Shown piece by piece: positions 7,212-12,992 of a stretch of 14,363 bases of DNA. This DNA comes from Dehalococcoidia bacterium (GTDB lineage Bacteria; Chloroflexota; Dehalococcoidia; JACPQF01). The translations under genes were made by a program, and so were the position numbers. The stretch covers positions 1 to 14,363 of the forward strand of contig JAUSEJ010000069.1 in the NCBI GenBank assembly GCA_030650265.1, written 5' to 3'. The notes beneath the pieces are model-generated. The model worked only from the letters and a program-made list of their open reading frames with translations. It was not told the DNA's origin and searched no databases. Within the stretch, counting starts at the first letter, position 1. Every line of letters starts with the position of its first letter.

Positions 7212-7262
7212 GATAAACAGACCGACCCGGCCTCGGAGACCGGGTCGGTCTGTTTATCCTAT
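7208..7262. terminator. Bidirectional terminator between dnaK and the DUF1858 gene
   Basis: Perfect 23-bp inverted repeat (7208-7230 with 7240-7262) around the 9-base loop CCTCGGAGA. The G+C-rich inner stem (GACCGACCCGG) and A+T-rich outer stem (AGGATAAACA / TGTTTATCCT) supply T-rich RNA in either direction. The two genes converge here, and the dnaK stop codon TAG is within the left arm. Confidence 0.85.
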
Positions 7263-7274
7263 TTCAGACTGCGC

Positions 7275-7481
7275 CTAAATCTGATTTAGCTCACTAACAA
7301 CGGCGTCGGGATCAAGTCCATGCATCATCGCCCCGAAAGAGAGGGATTCCATCTTCATGCCGGGACAGGTAAAGCAGCCGTTGCCGAAGTATTTCTTAAT
7401 AACCGATTCTGCTTCGGGGCCCATGGCCACGACGTCCCCGATGATCATCTCTTTGTTGAATTTGGACTTTGTCTTCTCCAT
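7275..7481 (-). CDS. DUF1858 / hybrid-cluster-protein-associated redox disulfide protein
   Basis: 68 residues, cytoplasmic, one domain. The layout fits DUF1858 (the TIGR03980 'hybrid cluster protein-associated redox disulfide' type): a helical start (IIGDVVAMGPEAESVIKKYF), a CxxC motif CFTC at 36-39 followed by Pro, and the end MHGLDPDAVVSELNQ. The CxxC could cycle between dithiol and disulfide or bind metal. Start ATG 7481 has AAGGAGA nine bases upstream and matches the domain boundary. It follows the ferredoxin gene by 5 bases, so the two are co-transcribed, ending at the shared hairpin. In other anaerobes these proteins often accompany hybrid cluster protein (Hcp); Hcp itself is not in the window. 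The family assignment is firm, the role inferred. Confidence 0.8.
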   Translation of the reverse strand: MEKTKSKFNKEMIIGDVVAMGPEAESVIKKYFGNGCFTCPGMKMESLSFGAMMHGLDPDAVVSELNQI

Positions 7482-7486
7482 TGCTT

Positions 7487-7678
7487 CTACTCTCCTTGCA
7501 TTATGATTATGAGGGCTTCTGTCGGACAGATCTCCACGCATTCGCCGCATTCATCGCACTCGCCGTGCTGGACAACTACCACGTCGTCTCCTTGCAATTG
7601 AAACACGTTGAGGCTGCACATGTCAACACATAAGGCACAATCCGTGCAAAGTGACCGCTCAATAACTGGTCGGTTCAT
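7487..7678 (-). CDS. 2[4Fe-4S] ferredoxin
   Basis: Small electron carrier with two 4Fe-4S clusters. From ATG 7678 it has 63 residues and both complete motifs: CTDCALCVDMC (Cys 11, 14, 17, 21) and CDECGECVEICP (Cys 41, 44, 47, 51). The first cluster lacks the usual Pro after its fourth Cys, the second has it. Start choice is uncertain: ATG 7678 gives the normal distance from start to first Cys and has AGGG nine bases upstream. ATG 7714 would add 12 unrelated residues, has no ribosome-binding site, and coincides with the predicted transcription start (a leaderless form). It lies first in a two-gene operon with the DUF1858 protein and divergent from a Crp/Fnr regulator, with a Crp-type site in between. 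It may pass electrons to the CxxC protein or to an Hcp-like enzyme encoded elsewhere. Confidence 0.87.
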   Translation of the reverse strand: MNRPVIERSLCTDCALCVDMCSLNVFQLQGDDVVVVQHGECDECGECVEICPTEALIIIMQGE

Positions 7679-7720
7679 ATCTGCGTACCCTGCTCCCTTA
7701 GTGCCTGGCTCCATATTTGC

Positions 7721-7726
7721 ATTCTA
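7721..7726 (-). promoter_or_regulatory. -10 box of the ferredoxin-DUF1858 operon, activator-dependent type
   Basis: Minus-strand TAGAAT (7726-7721, 5/6 to consensus). At the matching -35 position the sequence is CAGCGG, which bears no likeness to TTGACA. The Crp-type palindrome overlaps this missing -35 and is centred 29.5 bases upstream of the -10 box, i.e. about -41.5 from the predicted start at 7714. That is the class II activator geometry known from E. coli CRP promoters. Confidence 0.55.
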
Positions 7727-7747
7727 GCGCCGATAGAGCGCGTCCGC

Positions 7748-7763
7748 TGTGACTAACATCACA
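7748..7763. promoter_or_regulatory. Perfect Crp-type operator TGTGA-N6-TCACA
   Basis: TGTGA (7748-7752), CTAACA, TCACA (7759-7763). It matches the E. coli CRP consensus at all ten core bases. It lies between the Crp/Fnr regulator gene and the ferredoxin operon. The regulator's recognition helix has the CRP-like SRETFIR, so it is the likely binder. The site is near -41.5 for the ferredoxin promoter and near -73 for the regulator's own promoter. Confidence 0.8.
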
Positions 7764-7793
7764 TCCGCGACAAATCACGTCCAATTCACCCGA

Positions 7794-7822
7794 TTGACAG
7801 AGCCCGGCGAAAGATGTATAAG
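7794..7822 (+). promoter_or_regulatory. Promoter of the Crp/Fnr regulator gene
   Basis: Perfect -35 TTGACA (7794-7799), 17-base spacer, -10 TATAAG (7817-7822). Transcription would begin near 7829, downstream of the in-frame ATG at 7814. Translation must therefore begin at the next ATG, 7850, which has a good ribosome-binding site. Confidence 0.7.
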
Positions 7823-7849
7823 AAGAGAACCATTCAAGGAGAACGACTG

Positions 7850-8587
7850 ATGGCGATAGGAAGGCCCGGTCCGAGGGTGGAATCGCGGTATGATGTCAGC
7901 GTTACGAGACGGGCTGAGGAGATCAGAGACGTACCCGCCTTCAGCCAGCTCAATGACGATGAAAGGCTAGAGGTTGCCCTGGCCCTTCGCGAGAAGAGAG
8001 CCAAGAAAGACGGCTTTGTCTTTCATGAAGGCGCCCAGGCTACTGCCCTATTCATCGTCAAGTCCGGCAAGGTCAAGGTTTTTAAGACCGCTACCGACGG
8101 CAAAGAGCAGATTCTCGGGATCTTCGATCGTGGGGACGTCTTTGGGGCTGCGCCGATATTCAGCGGGGGAAAATACCCCGCCTCAGCCGTCGCCATCACC
8201 CCATCCGAGATCTACGCCTTCCAGAAACAGGACTGCCTCTATCTGGCGCAGAAATACCCCAAGCTTACGCTAGGGGCGATGCAAGTGATGACAGACCGCC
8301 TGAAGAAGGCGCACGAGTTGGCCCGAGATCTCGCATCCCAGACCGTTGCCCAACGCACCGCTGGCCTCCTGGTACGTCTAGCCGGGGAGTTTGGCGTGCA
8401 GTCCGGGGACGGCATCCGCATTGACCTGGCTCTGTCCCGGGACGACCTTGCGGAGATGGTCGGCACCTCACGCGAGACCTTCATACGCGCCCTTAGCCGC
8501 CTTGCAAGGGAGGGTATAATATCGCTGGTAAAACGGTCGATAATAATAGTTGACAAACAGGCTCTCCTGGATCGCTCGGAGACATAG
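7850..8587 (+). CDS. Crp/Fnr-family regulator, DNR/HcpR-like
   Basis: 245 residues. Sensor beta-roll at about 28-135 (FVFHEGAQATALFIVKSGKV, then FDRGDVFGAAPIFSGGKYPASAVA), a dimer helix at about 135-165, and a winged helix-turn-helix DNA-binding domain to the end. The recognition helix carries SRETFIR (207-213): Arg208, Glu209 and Arg213 align with CRP Arg180, Glu181 and Arg185, which read TGTGA. The sensor domain lacks CRP's phosphate-contacting Glu and the Arg-Ser pair (PAS here), so cAMP is an unlikely ligand. The only Cys is Cys129, so there is no FNR-type iron-sulfur cluster. The YPASA element resembles DNR/NnrR/HcpR-type regulators, which respond to NO or redox stress. Start ATG 7850 has AAGGAG eight bases upstream; ATG 7814 lies in the promoter. 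Autoregulation and control of the divergent ferredoxin operon are inferred from the palindrome at 7748-7763. Confidence 0.85.
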   Translation: MAIGRPGPRVESRYDVSVTRRAEEIRDVPAFSQLNDDERLEVALALREKRAKKDGFVFHEGAQATALFIVKSGKVKVFKTATDGKEQILGIFDRGDVFGAAPIFSGGKYPASAVAITPSEIYAFQKQDCLYLAQKYPKLTLGAMQVMTDRLKKAHELARDLASQTVAQRTAGLLVRLAGEFGVQSGDGIRIDLALSRDDLAEMVGTSRETFIRALSRLAREGIISLVKRSIIIVDKQALLDRSET

Positions 8588-8596
8588 TCTGGCTCT

Positions 8597-8624
8597 TTGA
8601 TTCCCACTGGTTTTGCGCTATAAT
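8597..8624 (+). promoter_or_regulatory. Probable sigma70-type promoter of clpC
   Basis: TTGATT (8597-8602), 16-base spacer, perfect TATAAT (8619-8624). Predicted start near 8631 and a leader of about 43 bases before the TTG start. No HAIR or CtsR-like palindrome is seen around it, so control by the same repressor as dnaK is not supported. Confidence 0.6.
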
Positions 8625-8673
8625 CAATTGGGAGCCGGTTTGGCGGCGAGAGCCGCTGTGAAAGGAAACTCAA

Positions 8674-11130
8674 TTGGCAGACAAATTCGAAAGATTCACC
8701 GATAGGGCTCGCAGAGCTCTCTTGCTCGCTCAGGAGGAGGCCCAGCGCCTTAATCATAACTACATTGGGACAGAGCACCTCCTTCTTGGCTTGCTCCGGG
8801 AGGGCGAGGGTATAGCCGCCCGCGTTCTCAATAACCTTGGCGTGGAACTGAGTAAAGTGCGTTCGGCGGTCGAGTTCATCACCGGACGCGGCGAGCAGGC
8901 TGCTAGTGGCGAGATCGGTCTAACACCCAGGGCGAAACGAGTCATAGAGCTTGCCGTCGATGAGGCTCGCCGTCTCAACCACCACCATATTGGCACTGAA
9001 CACCTGCTGCTCGGCTTAGCCCGCGAGGGTGAAGGCATCGCTGCCGGCGTCATGGAAAGCCTCGGCGTAAGCCTGGAGAAAGCCCGCTCCCATACCCTGG
9101 AAGCACTCAGTCGCAGTTCGACATCCGCCCAGCAAGAAGGACGTCAAACAAGCCGCACGCCCTTGATCGACCACATGGGATTCGATCTGACGGCTGCGGC
9201 ACGCGCCGGAAAGCTGGACCCGGTCATCGGCCGCCAGAAAGAGGTCGAAAGGGTAATCCAGATCCTCTCTCGCCGGACAAAGAATAATCCGGCCCTGATC
9301 GGCGAGCCTGGCGTGGGCAAAACAGCTATCGTCGAAGGTCTGGCTCAGAAGATCGTCAACGGCGAAGTTCCTCATACCCTCATCGGGAAACGCCTCGTGA
9401 ATCTGAATGTGGGAACCCTGGTCGCCGGTACAAAGTACCGGGGCGAGTTTGAGGAGCGTCTTAAACGGGTAATCGAAGAGGTTAAGACCGCCGGCAACTG
9501 CATCTTGTTCATCGACGAGCTTCATACCGTCGTCGGAGCCGGTGCCGCCGAAGGAGCGGTGGATGCAGCGAACATCTTGAAACCCTCCCTCGCCCGCGGT
9601 GAAATGCAGTGCATAGGCGCCACCACGGCCGACGAGTACCGCAAGTATATTGAGCGCGACGGCGCCCTCGAACGACGTTTCCAGCCGGTGCGAGTGGATG
9701 AGCCATCGGTCAAAGAAACCATAGAGATCCTCAGGGGCATCAAGGGACGGTACGAGGATCACCATCACCTCGAGATCAGCGATGAGGCCATCATTAGCGC
9801 CGCCGAGCTAGCCGCCCGGTTCATTCCCGACAGATTCATGCCTGACAAGGCCATCGACCTCCTGGACGAGGCCTCCTCGCGCGTCCGTCTGCGCATGACT
9901 ACCGTCCGCAGCGATATCAAGGACTTCATTCAACAACTGGAGGAGATTCAGATTCAAAAAGAGCAGTCCATCATCGACCAACATTACGAAGTGGCTGCGG
10001 ACCTCCGCGATCGGGAGACTGGACTGAGACAGCAAGTTGAACAGCTCGAACTGGAGGTCAAGAATGCCTCCCCCGAGCGAAAGCCTGTGGTGACAGGGGA
10101 GCACATCGCCGAGATAGTCTCCATGTGGACTGGCATACCTGTGACCAGGGTTGCCACCGAGGAGTCCACCCGACTTCTCCATATGGAGGAAGCCCTGCGC
10201 AAGAGGGTCGTTGGCCAGGAAGAGGCGTTGGTCTCCATCTCTAAGGCAGTTAGAAGGGCCAGAGCGGGCTTGAAGCAGCCAAAACGACCGATAGGGGCCT
10301 TTATCTTTCTTGGCCCCACCGGTGTTGGCAAAACCGAACTGGCGCGAACCCTTGCCGAGTTCCTTTTCGGCAGCGAGGACGCGATGATCAAGCTTGACAT
10401 GTCGGAATTCATGGAAAGCCACAGCGTCGCTCGCCTGATCGGCGCCCCGCCAGGCTATGTTGGCTACGAGGAGGCTGGCCAGCTTACTGAGGCCGTGAGG
10501 CGGCGACCCTATTCACTCGTACTGCTTGACGAGATTGAGAAAGCCCACCCGGATGTATTTAATCTCCTACTCCAGATTATGGACGAAGGTCGCCTGACCG
10601 ATGCCAAAGGGCGGAAGATCGACTTCCGCAACGCCATTTTGGTGATGACCTCTAACGTGGGCGCTCAATTGCTGAAGCGCGATACCACGCTCGGCTTCAA
10701 TCTAAACACGGATGAGGTTAAGAAATCGGAAGACTCTTATGGCAAGATGAAAGACAAGGTACTTGGCGAGTTGAAGCACACCTTTAAGCCCGAGTTCCTC
10801 AACCGCATCGACGGCGTCATCGTGTTCCGGTCACTCAGAATGGCCGAGATACGGACTATCGTGGATATCATGCTGGGTCGGGTGCGAACTCAACTGAAAG
10901 ACAAGAAGATTACCCTCGAAGTCGAGGATGACGCTAAGGACCTTCTTGCCACCAGGGGCTATGACCCGCAGTTTGGCGCCCGCCCTCTTCGCAGGCTCAT
11001 CCAGAACGAGATCGAGGACCCGCTGGCTGAGGGGGTCCTCGACGGCGGTTTCCAAATAGGCGATAGGGTGGTCGTATACGCCGCCGACGCCACAATCAAG
11101 CTCCGCGCCGAAAACCTCGTCCCGGCATGA
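8674..11130 (+). CDS. clpC: ATP-dependent Clp protease ATP-binding subunit ClpC
   Basis: Hexameric AAA+ unfoldase that feeds proteins to ClpP. 818 residues, full length. Domains in order: double Clp_N repeat (about 1-150, with [17 protein letters not shown] repeated as [17 protein letters not shown]), AAA+ domain 1 with Walker A GEPGVGKT (210-217) and Walker B ILFIDE (277-282), a UVR/coiled-coil middle region (about 433-465, [15 protein letters not shown]), AAA+ domain 2 with Walker A GPTGVGKT (547-554) and Walker B LVLLDE (615-620), and the C-terminal D2-small domain. The short UVR middle region marks ClpC rather than ClpB. The start is TTG with AAGGA seven bases upstream; no ATG fits. It stands alone with its own promoter and terminator. 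There are no mcsA/mcsB/ctsR neighbours such as Firmicutes have. Confidence 0.97.
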   Translation: MADKFERFTDRARRALLLAQEEAQRLNHNYIGTEHLLLGLLREGEGIAARVLNNLGVELSKVRSAVEFITGRGEQAASGEIGLTPRAKRVIELAVDEARRLNHHHIGTEHLLLGLAREGEGIAAGVMESLGVSLEKARSHTLEALSRSSTSAQQEGRQTSRTPLIDHMGFDLTAAARAGKLDPVIGRQKEVERVIQILSRRTKNNPALIGEPGVGKTAIVEGLAQKIVNGEVPHTLIGKRLVNLNVGTLVAGTKYRGEFEERLKRVIEEVKTAGNCILFIDELHTVVGAGAAEGAVDAANILKPSLARGEMQCIGATTADEYRKYIERDGALERRFQPVRVDEPSVKETIEILRGIKGRYEDHHHLEISDEAIISAAELAARFIPDRFMPDKAIDLLDEASSRVRLRMTTVRSDIKDFIQQLEEIQIQKEQSIIDQHYEVAADLRDRETGLRQQVEQLELEVKNASPERKPVVTGEHIAEIVSMWTGIPVTRVATEESTRLLHMEEALRKRVVGQEEALVSISKAVRRARAGLKQPKRPIGAFIFLGPTGVGKTELARTLAEFLFGSEDAMIKLDMSEFMESHSVARLIGAPPGYVGYEEAGQLTEAVRRRPYSLVLLDEIEKAHPDVFNLLLQIMDEGRLTDAKGRKIDFRNAILVMTSNVGAQLLKRDTTLGFNLNTDEVKKSEDSYGKMKDKVLGELKHTFKPEFLNRIDGVIVFRSLRMAEIRTIVDIMLGRVRTQLKDKKITLEVEDDAKDLLATRGYDPQFGARPLRRLIQNEIEDPLAEGVLDGGFQIGDRVVVYAADATIKLRAENLVPA

Positions 11131-11187
11131 TGGGGGTTCAAAACACAGAGGCCGCCCGGGCTAGACCAAAGCAAGACTTCACTCCTA

Positions 11188-11216
11188 CCCTCTCCCTGTG
11201 AAAGGGAGAGGGGTTT
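11188..11216 (+). terminator. Terminator after clpC
   Basis: Perfect 10-bp stem CCCTCTCCCT / AGGGAGAGGG (11188-11197 with 11203-11212), loop GTGAA, followed by GTTTCTTC. It starts 58 bases after the clpC stop codon. Similar CTCTCCC/GGGAGAG hairpins are common intergenic elements in many bacteria, so it may be a repeat copy acting as terminator. Confidence 0.6.
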
Positions 11217-11516
11217 CTTCGCTTTCCCCTTGTGAGGAAAGCTACCCGGTCAGTCCCGTTTATCCCGGTGCGGTTGGCTTTCAACGGGGTAAGGGCGAAG
11301 CGTTCGCAGACCGAACCGAATCAGTGTTCTTGGAATCGATTGCGAAGGCATCGCCCTCCTAGTGCGGTAGGCGCAGGTGCTATTGGGCATTTCTCAAGCC
11401 TAGATGGCAGGCAAGCACAGTCGAAGCTGTCTTCTGGATCAGGATGCGGGCTAGCCTGGATACAAATCCGAGAGTTATCGCAAACCCTTTGCCATTACAG
11501 GTTCCGCAAAACGAAC
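11217..11516. other. 300-base intergenic stretch without a recognised gene
   Basis: Between the two terminator hairpins of clpC and the sigma factor gene. A plus-strand frame (11232-11618) crosses it but is rich in Arg, Ser and Pro, has no ribosome-binding site, and runs through the sigma-factor terminator into that gene, so I do not call it. I find no tRNA, no clear RNA gene and no repeat. It may be a decayed gene or an unrecognised RNA; nothing in the sequence decides. Confidence 0.5.
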
Positions 11517-11544
11517 GTGGGGGCGAACTGGCGTTCGCCCCCAC
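11517..11544 (-). terminator. Terminator after the sigma factor gene
   Basis: Perfect 12-bp stem GTGGGGGCGAAC / GTTCGCCCCCAC (11517-11528 with 11533-11544) with a 4-base loop. On the minus strand it is followed by GTTCGTTTTG. It lies 24 bases beyond the stop codon of the sigma factor gene. Confidence 0.75.
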
Positions 11545-11568
11545 TTAGGAACAACTGGCTCACAGCGG

Positions 11569-12555
11569 TTAATTCGCCAAATACTCTCTCAGGCCTCTTT
11601 CCTCGCTCTGACGATTGAGCTTGACGAGGGCGCCTTTCTCTATCTGACGCACCCTCTCTCTCGTCACGCCCAGATAACTCCCCACCTCGTCGAGGGTCAA
11701 AGCGGTGTTCCCACTCAAGCCATAACGCAAGGCCACAACCTTCTGCTCTCTATCGCTCAGCCCAAGCAACAGACTGCGCACCTCTTCGCCAAGGAACTGC
11801 TGCCCAACGGCTTCAGGCGGCGTCACCGCCGAGTCGTCCTCTAGAAGATCGCCCAAATAGCCATCCGAGTCTTCTCCCACGGCCAGTTCAAGGGAAACAG
11901 GCCGCTGGATGGCCCGTAGGGCCACTCGTAGGGTTTCCTCCGGCGCTGCCAACGCCTTAGCCAGCTCGGGTGTGGAGGGCTCCCTGCCCAACTCCTGCTG
12001 GAGGTTCTCGGTGACCTTCATCACCTTCGATACCAACTCCGAAACATGCACTGGCAATCGAATGGTCCTGGCCTGGTCGATGATCGCCCGGGTGACCGCC
12101 TGACGAATCCACCAGGAAGCGTATGTACTGAATCGCCAGCCCTTTGTATAGTCAAATTTCTCCACGGCCCGAAACAGACCAATGTTGCCCTCTTGAATCA
12201 GGTCGTCGAGCGGCAAACCGCGATCCACAAACCGCCGGGCAATGGACACCACCAATCGCAAGTTAGATTCGATGAACTTGCGCCGCGCTCCGTCAGCTTT
12301 CCGCACGTCGGCCAACAAGCCAGCTTTCTCGGTCTCACTGAGATCCAGAGTCTCCAGCTTCAATGCCGCCTCTTTGCCCGTTTCCATGTCCTGAGCCAGA
12401 GCCACCTCTTCCCCGGAGGACAGCAAACTCATCCCGCCTATCTCTTTCAGGTATAGGTCAGAGTAATCGGCCTCGTATATGCCTACTCCTCCGACTCTCT
12501 CCCTACCTTCTACTATCCGGTCCTGCACTGCAGTGTTCATACGCGCCTGTGCCAT
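11569..12555 (-). CDS. RNA polymerase sigma factor, RpoD/SigA family (short, no region 1.1)
   Basis: 328 residues. Region 1.2 at about 28-57 (DYSDLYLKEIGGMSLLSSGE), region 2 at about 93-165 with NLRLVVSIARRFVDRGLPL, core-binding DLIQEGNIGLFRAVEKFD and the -10-melting and recognition part FSTYASWWIRQAVTRAI, then region 3, and region 4 with LTLDEVGSYLGVTRERVRQIE near the C-terminus as the -35 reader. Region 1.1 of true primary sigma factors is missing, and the length fits a short primary or group 2 factor. The region 2.4 and 4.2 signatures predict TTGACA/TATAAT-like promoters, as seen before several genes here. Start ATG 12555 has a G-rich sequence (GGGGGGT) eight bases upstream; ATG 12540 is an in-frame alternative. 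I see no convincing promoter for it. Single-gene unit ended by a strong hairpin. Confidence 0.9.
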   Translation of the reverse strand: MAQARMNTAVQDRIVEGRERVGGVGIYEADYSDLYLKEIGGMSLLSSGEEVALAQDMETGKEAALKLETLDLSETEKAGLLADVRKADGARRKFIESNLRLVVSIARRFVDRGLPLDDLIQEGNIGLFRAVEKFDYTKGWRFSTYASWWIRQAVTRAIIDQARTIRLPVHVSELVSKVMKVTENLQQELGREPSTPELAKALAAPEETLRVALRAIQRPVSLELAVGEDSDGYLGDLLEDDSAVTPPEAVGQQFLGEEVRSLLLGLSDREQKVVALRYGLSGNTALTLDEVGSYLGVTRERVRQIEKGALVKLNRQSEERGLREYLAN

Positions 12556-12687
12556 GATTGCTACCCCCCATTGGACCAGGGTCCAGACATTAGTACACTA
12601 CTTTGTGCCCTAGTGTCCGGTATCCAAGATCCTGAATCCTACTATTAATACGAAACACCAAGCGAGAAGTCGCGATATCCGTATAGC

Positions 12688-12891
12688 TTATCTTTCGGCA
12701 GCCTGGGCAAGAATCTGAAGGTCCATTATGAGTTGTTCCAGATTTGCCCCGGATTTCTGAGCGCCAACGGCGATCTTATCGGGTCCCCCTCAGCAAGTGT
12801 CGACGCCGTGACGCAGGAACACGCCAAGAGAATAAGGAAACAGATGCACGACTTCTTCGACGGTCATCTCCGAATTGATTGATACTACCAT
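12688..12891 (-). CDS. Candidate selenoprotein: DUF542/ScdA-N-like protein with Cys-TGA-Gly-Gly motif
   Basis: Reading from ATG 12891 to TAA 12688-12690 gives 67 codons with a single in-frame TGA at codon 34 (12790-12792). Before it: MTVEEVVHLFPYSLGVF at residues 9-25 and HGVDTC at 28-33. After it: GGPDKIAVGAQKSGANLEQ at 35-53, and the frame stays coding-like to the end. This is the layout of DUF542 (N-terminal domain of RIC/ScdA/YtfE iron-sulfur repair proteins; motif Asp-Phe-Cys-Cys-Gly-Gly), with TGA in place of the second Cys. A complete AAAGGAGG (12898-12905) sits six bases before the ATG. Selenocysteine would give a Cys-Sec redox pair. A SECIS-like hairpin follows at 12759-12775. Alternatives are a nonsense mutation (one base from TGC) or a sequencing error. 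The gene is real with good confidence; selenocysteine insertion is inferred. No selenocysteine machinery is in the window. The nearby DUF1858 protein has a similar overall layout. Confidence 0.72.
12759..12775 (-). promoter_or_regulatory. SECIS-like hairpin downstream of the in-frame TGA
   Basis: The minus-strand RNA GAUCGCCGUUGGCGCUC begins 14 bases after the TGA. It folds as 2 bp (GA/UC), a U-C mismatch, 4 bp (CGCC/GGCG) and loop GUU, placing the loop 22-24 bases after the TGA. The E. coli fdhF SECIS has the same order: 2 bp, bulged U, short stem, loop with G-U, starting 11 bases after UGA. A lower stem (CCCGAU with AUCCGGG, one bulged C) could extend it. Short G+C-rich hairpins arise by chance, so this is supporting evidence only. 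Confidence 0.5.
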
Positions 12892-12897
12892 GATGCA

Positions 12898-12905
12898 CCT
12901 CCTTT
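12898..12905 (-). promoter_or_regulatory. Full-consensus ribosome-binding site of the candidate selenoprotein gene
   Basis: AAAGGAGG six bases before ATG 12891, among the best Shine-Dalgarno sequences in the window. It fixes the start and argues that the TGA-interrupted frame is, or recently was, a translated gene. Confidence 0.8.
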
Positions 12906-12912
12906 GGTCTAA

Positions 12913-12956
12913 GTTATAGCATACCAGGATGTGGATAGTCTGTGATATTTGTCAAG
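12913..12956 (-). promoter_or_regulatory. Promoter region of the candidate selenoprotein gene with imperfect Crp-type site
   Basis: Minus-strand -10 candidate TATAAC (12918-12913), with TATGCT just upstream as an alternative. No good -35 lies 16-18 bases upstream; a TTGACA (12955-12950) is too far. Plus-strand TGTGA-TATTTG-TCAAG (12941-12956) matches the Crp palindrome at 8 of 10 core bases. Its centre lies 30.5 bases upstream of the -10 box, about -42.5 from a predicted start near 12906, close to the class II geometry of the ferredoxin promoter. Confidence 0.4.
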
Positions 12957-12992
12957 TTTGGCGGCTGCGGAAAACAAGGCGGCCGTCCGAAG

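Noticed and set aside
11232..11618. Plus-strand 128-residue frame
   Set aside because: It has shadow-like composition (many Arg, Ser, Pro), no ribosome-binding site, and crosses the sigma-factor terminator into the end of that gene.
12688..12891. TGA read as a sense codon because of an alternative genetic code
   Set aside because: clpC and the PH-domain gene in this window end in TGA, so it is a normal stop. Specific recoding or mutation are the remaining explanations.
12950..12955. Minus-strand TTGACA as -35 of the candidate selenoprotein gene
   Set aside because: No -10 box lies 16-18 bases away; the nearest (TATGCT, TATAAC) are 26 or more bases away.
12950..12956. TGTCAAG half of a HAIR operator upstream of the candidate selenoprotein gene
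   Set aside because: The partner CTTGACA is not present at seven bases' distance, so HspR control is not supported; the same bases fit the Crp-type site better.
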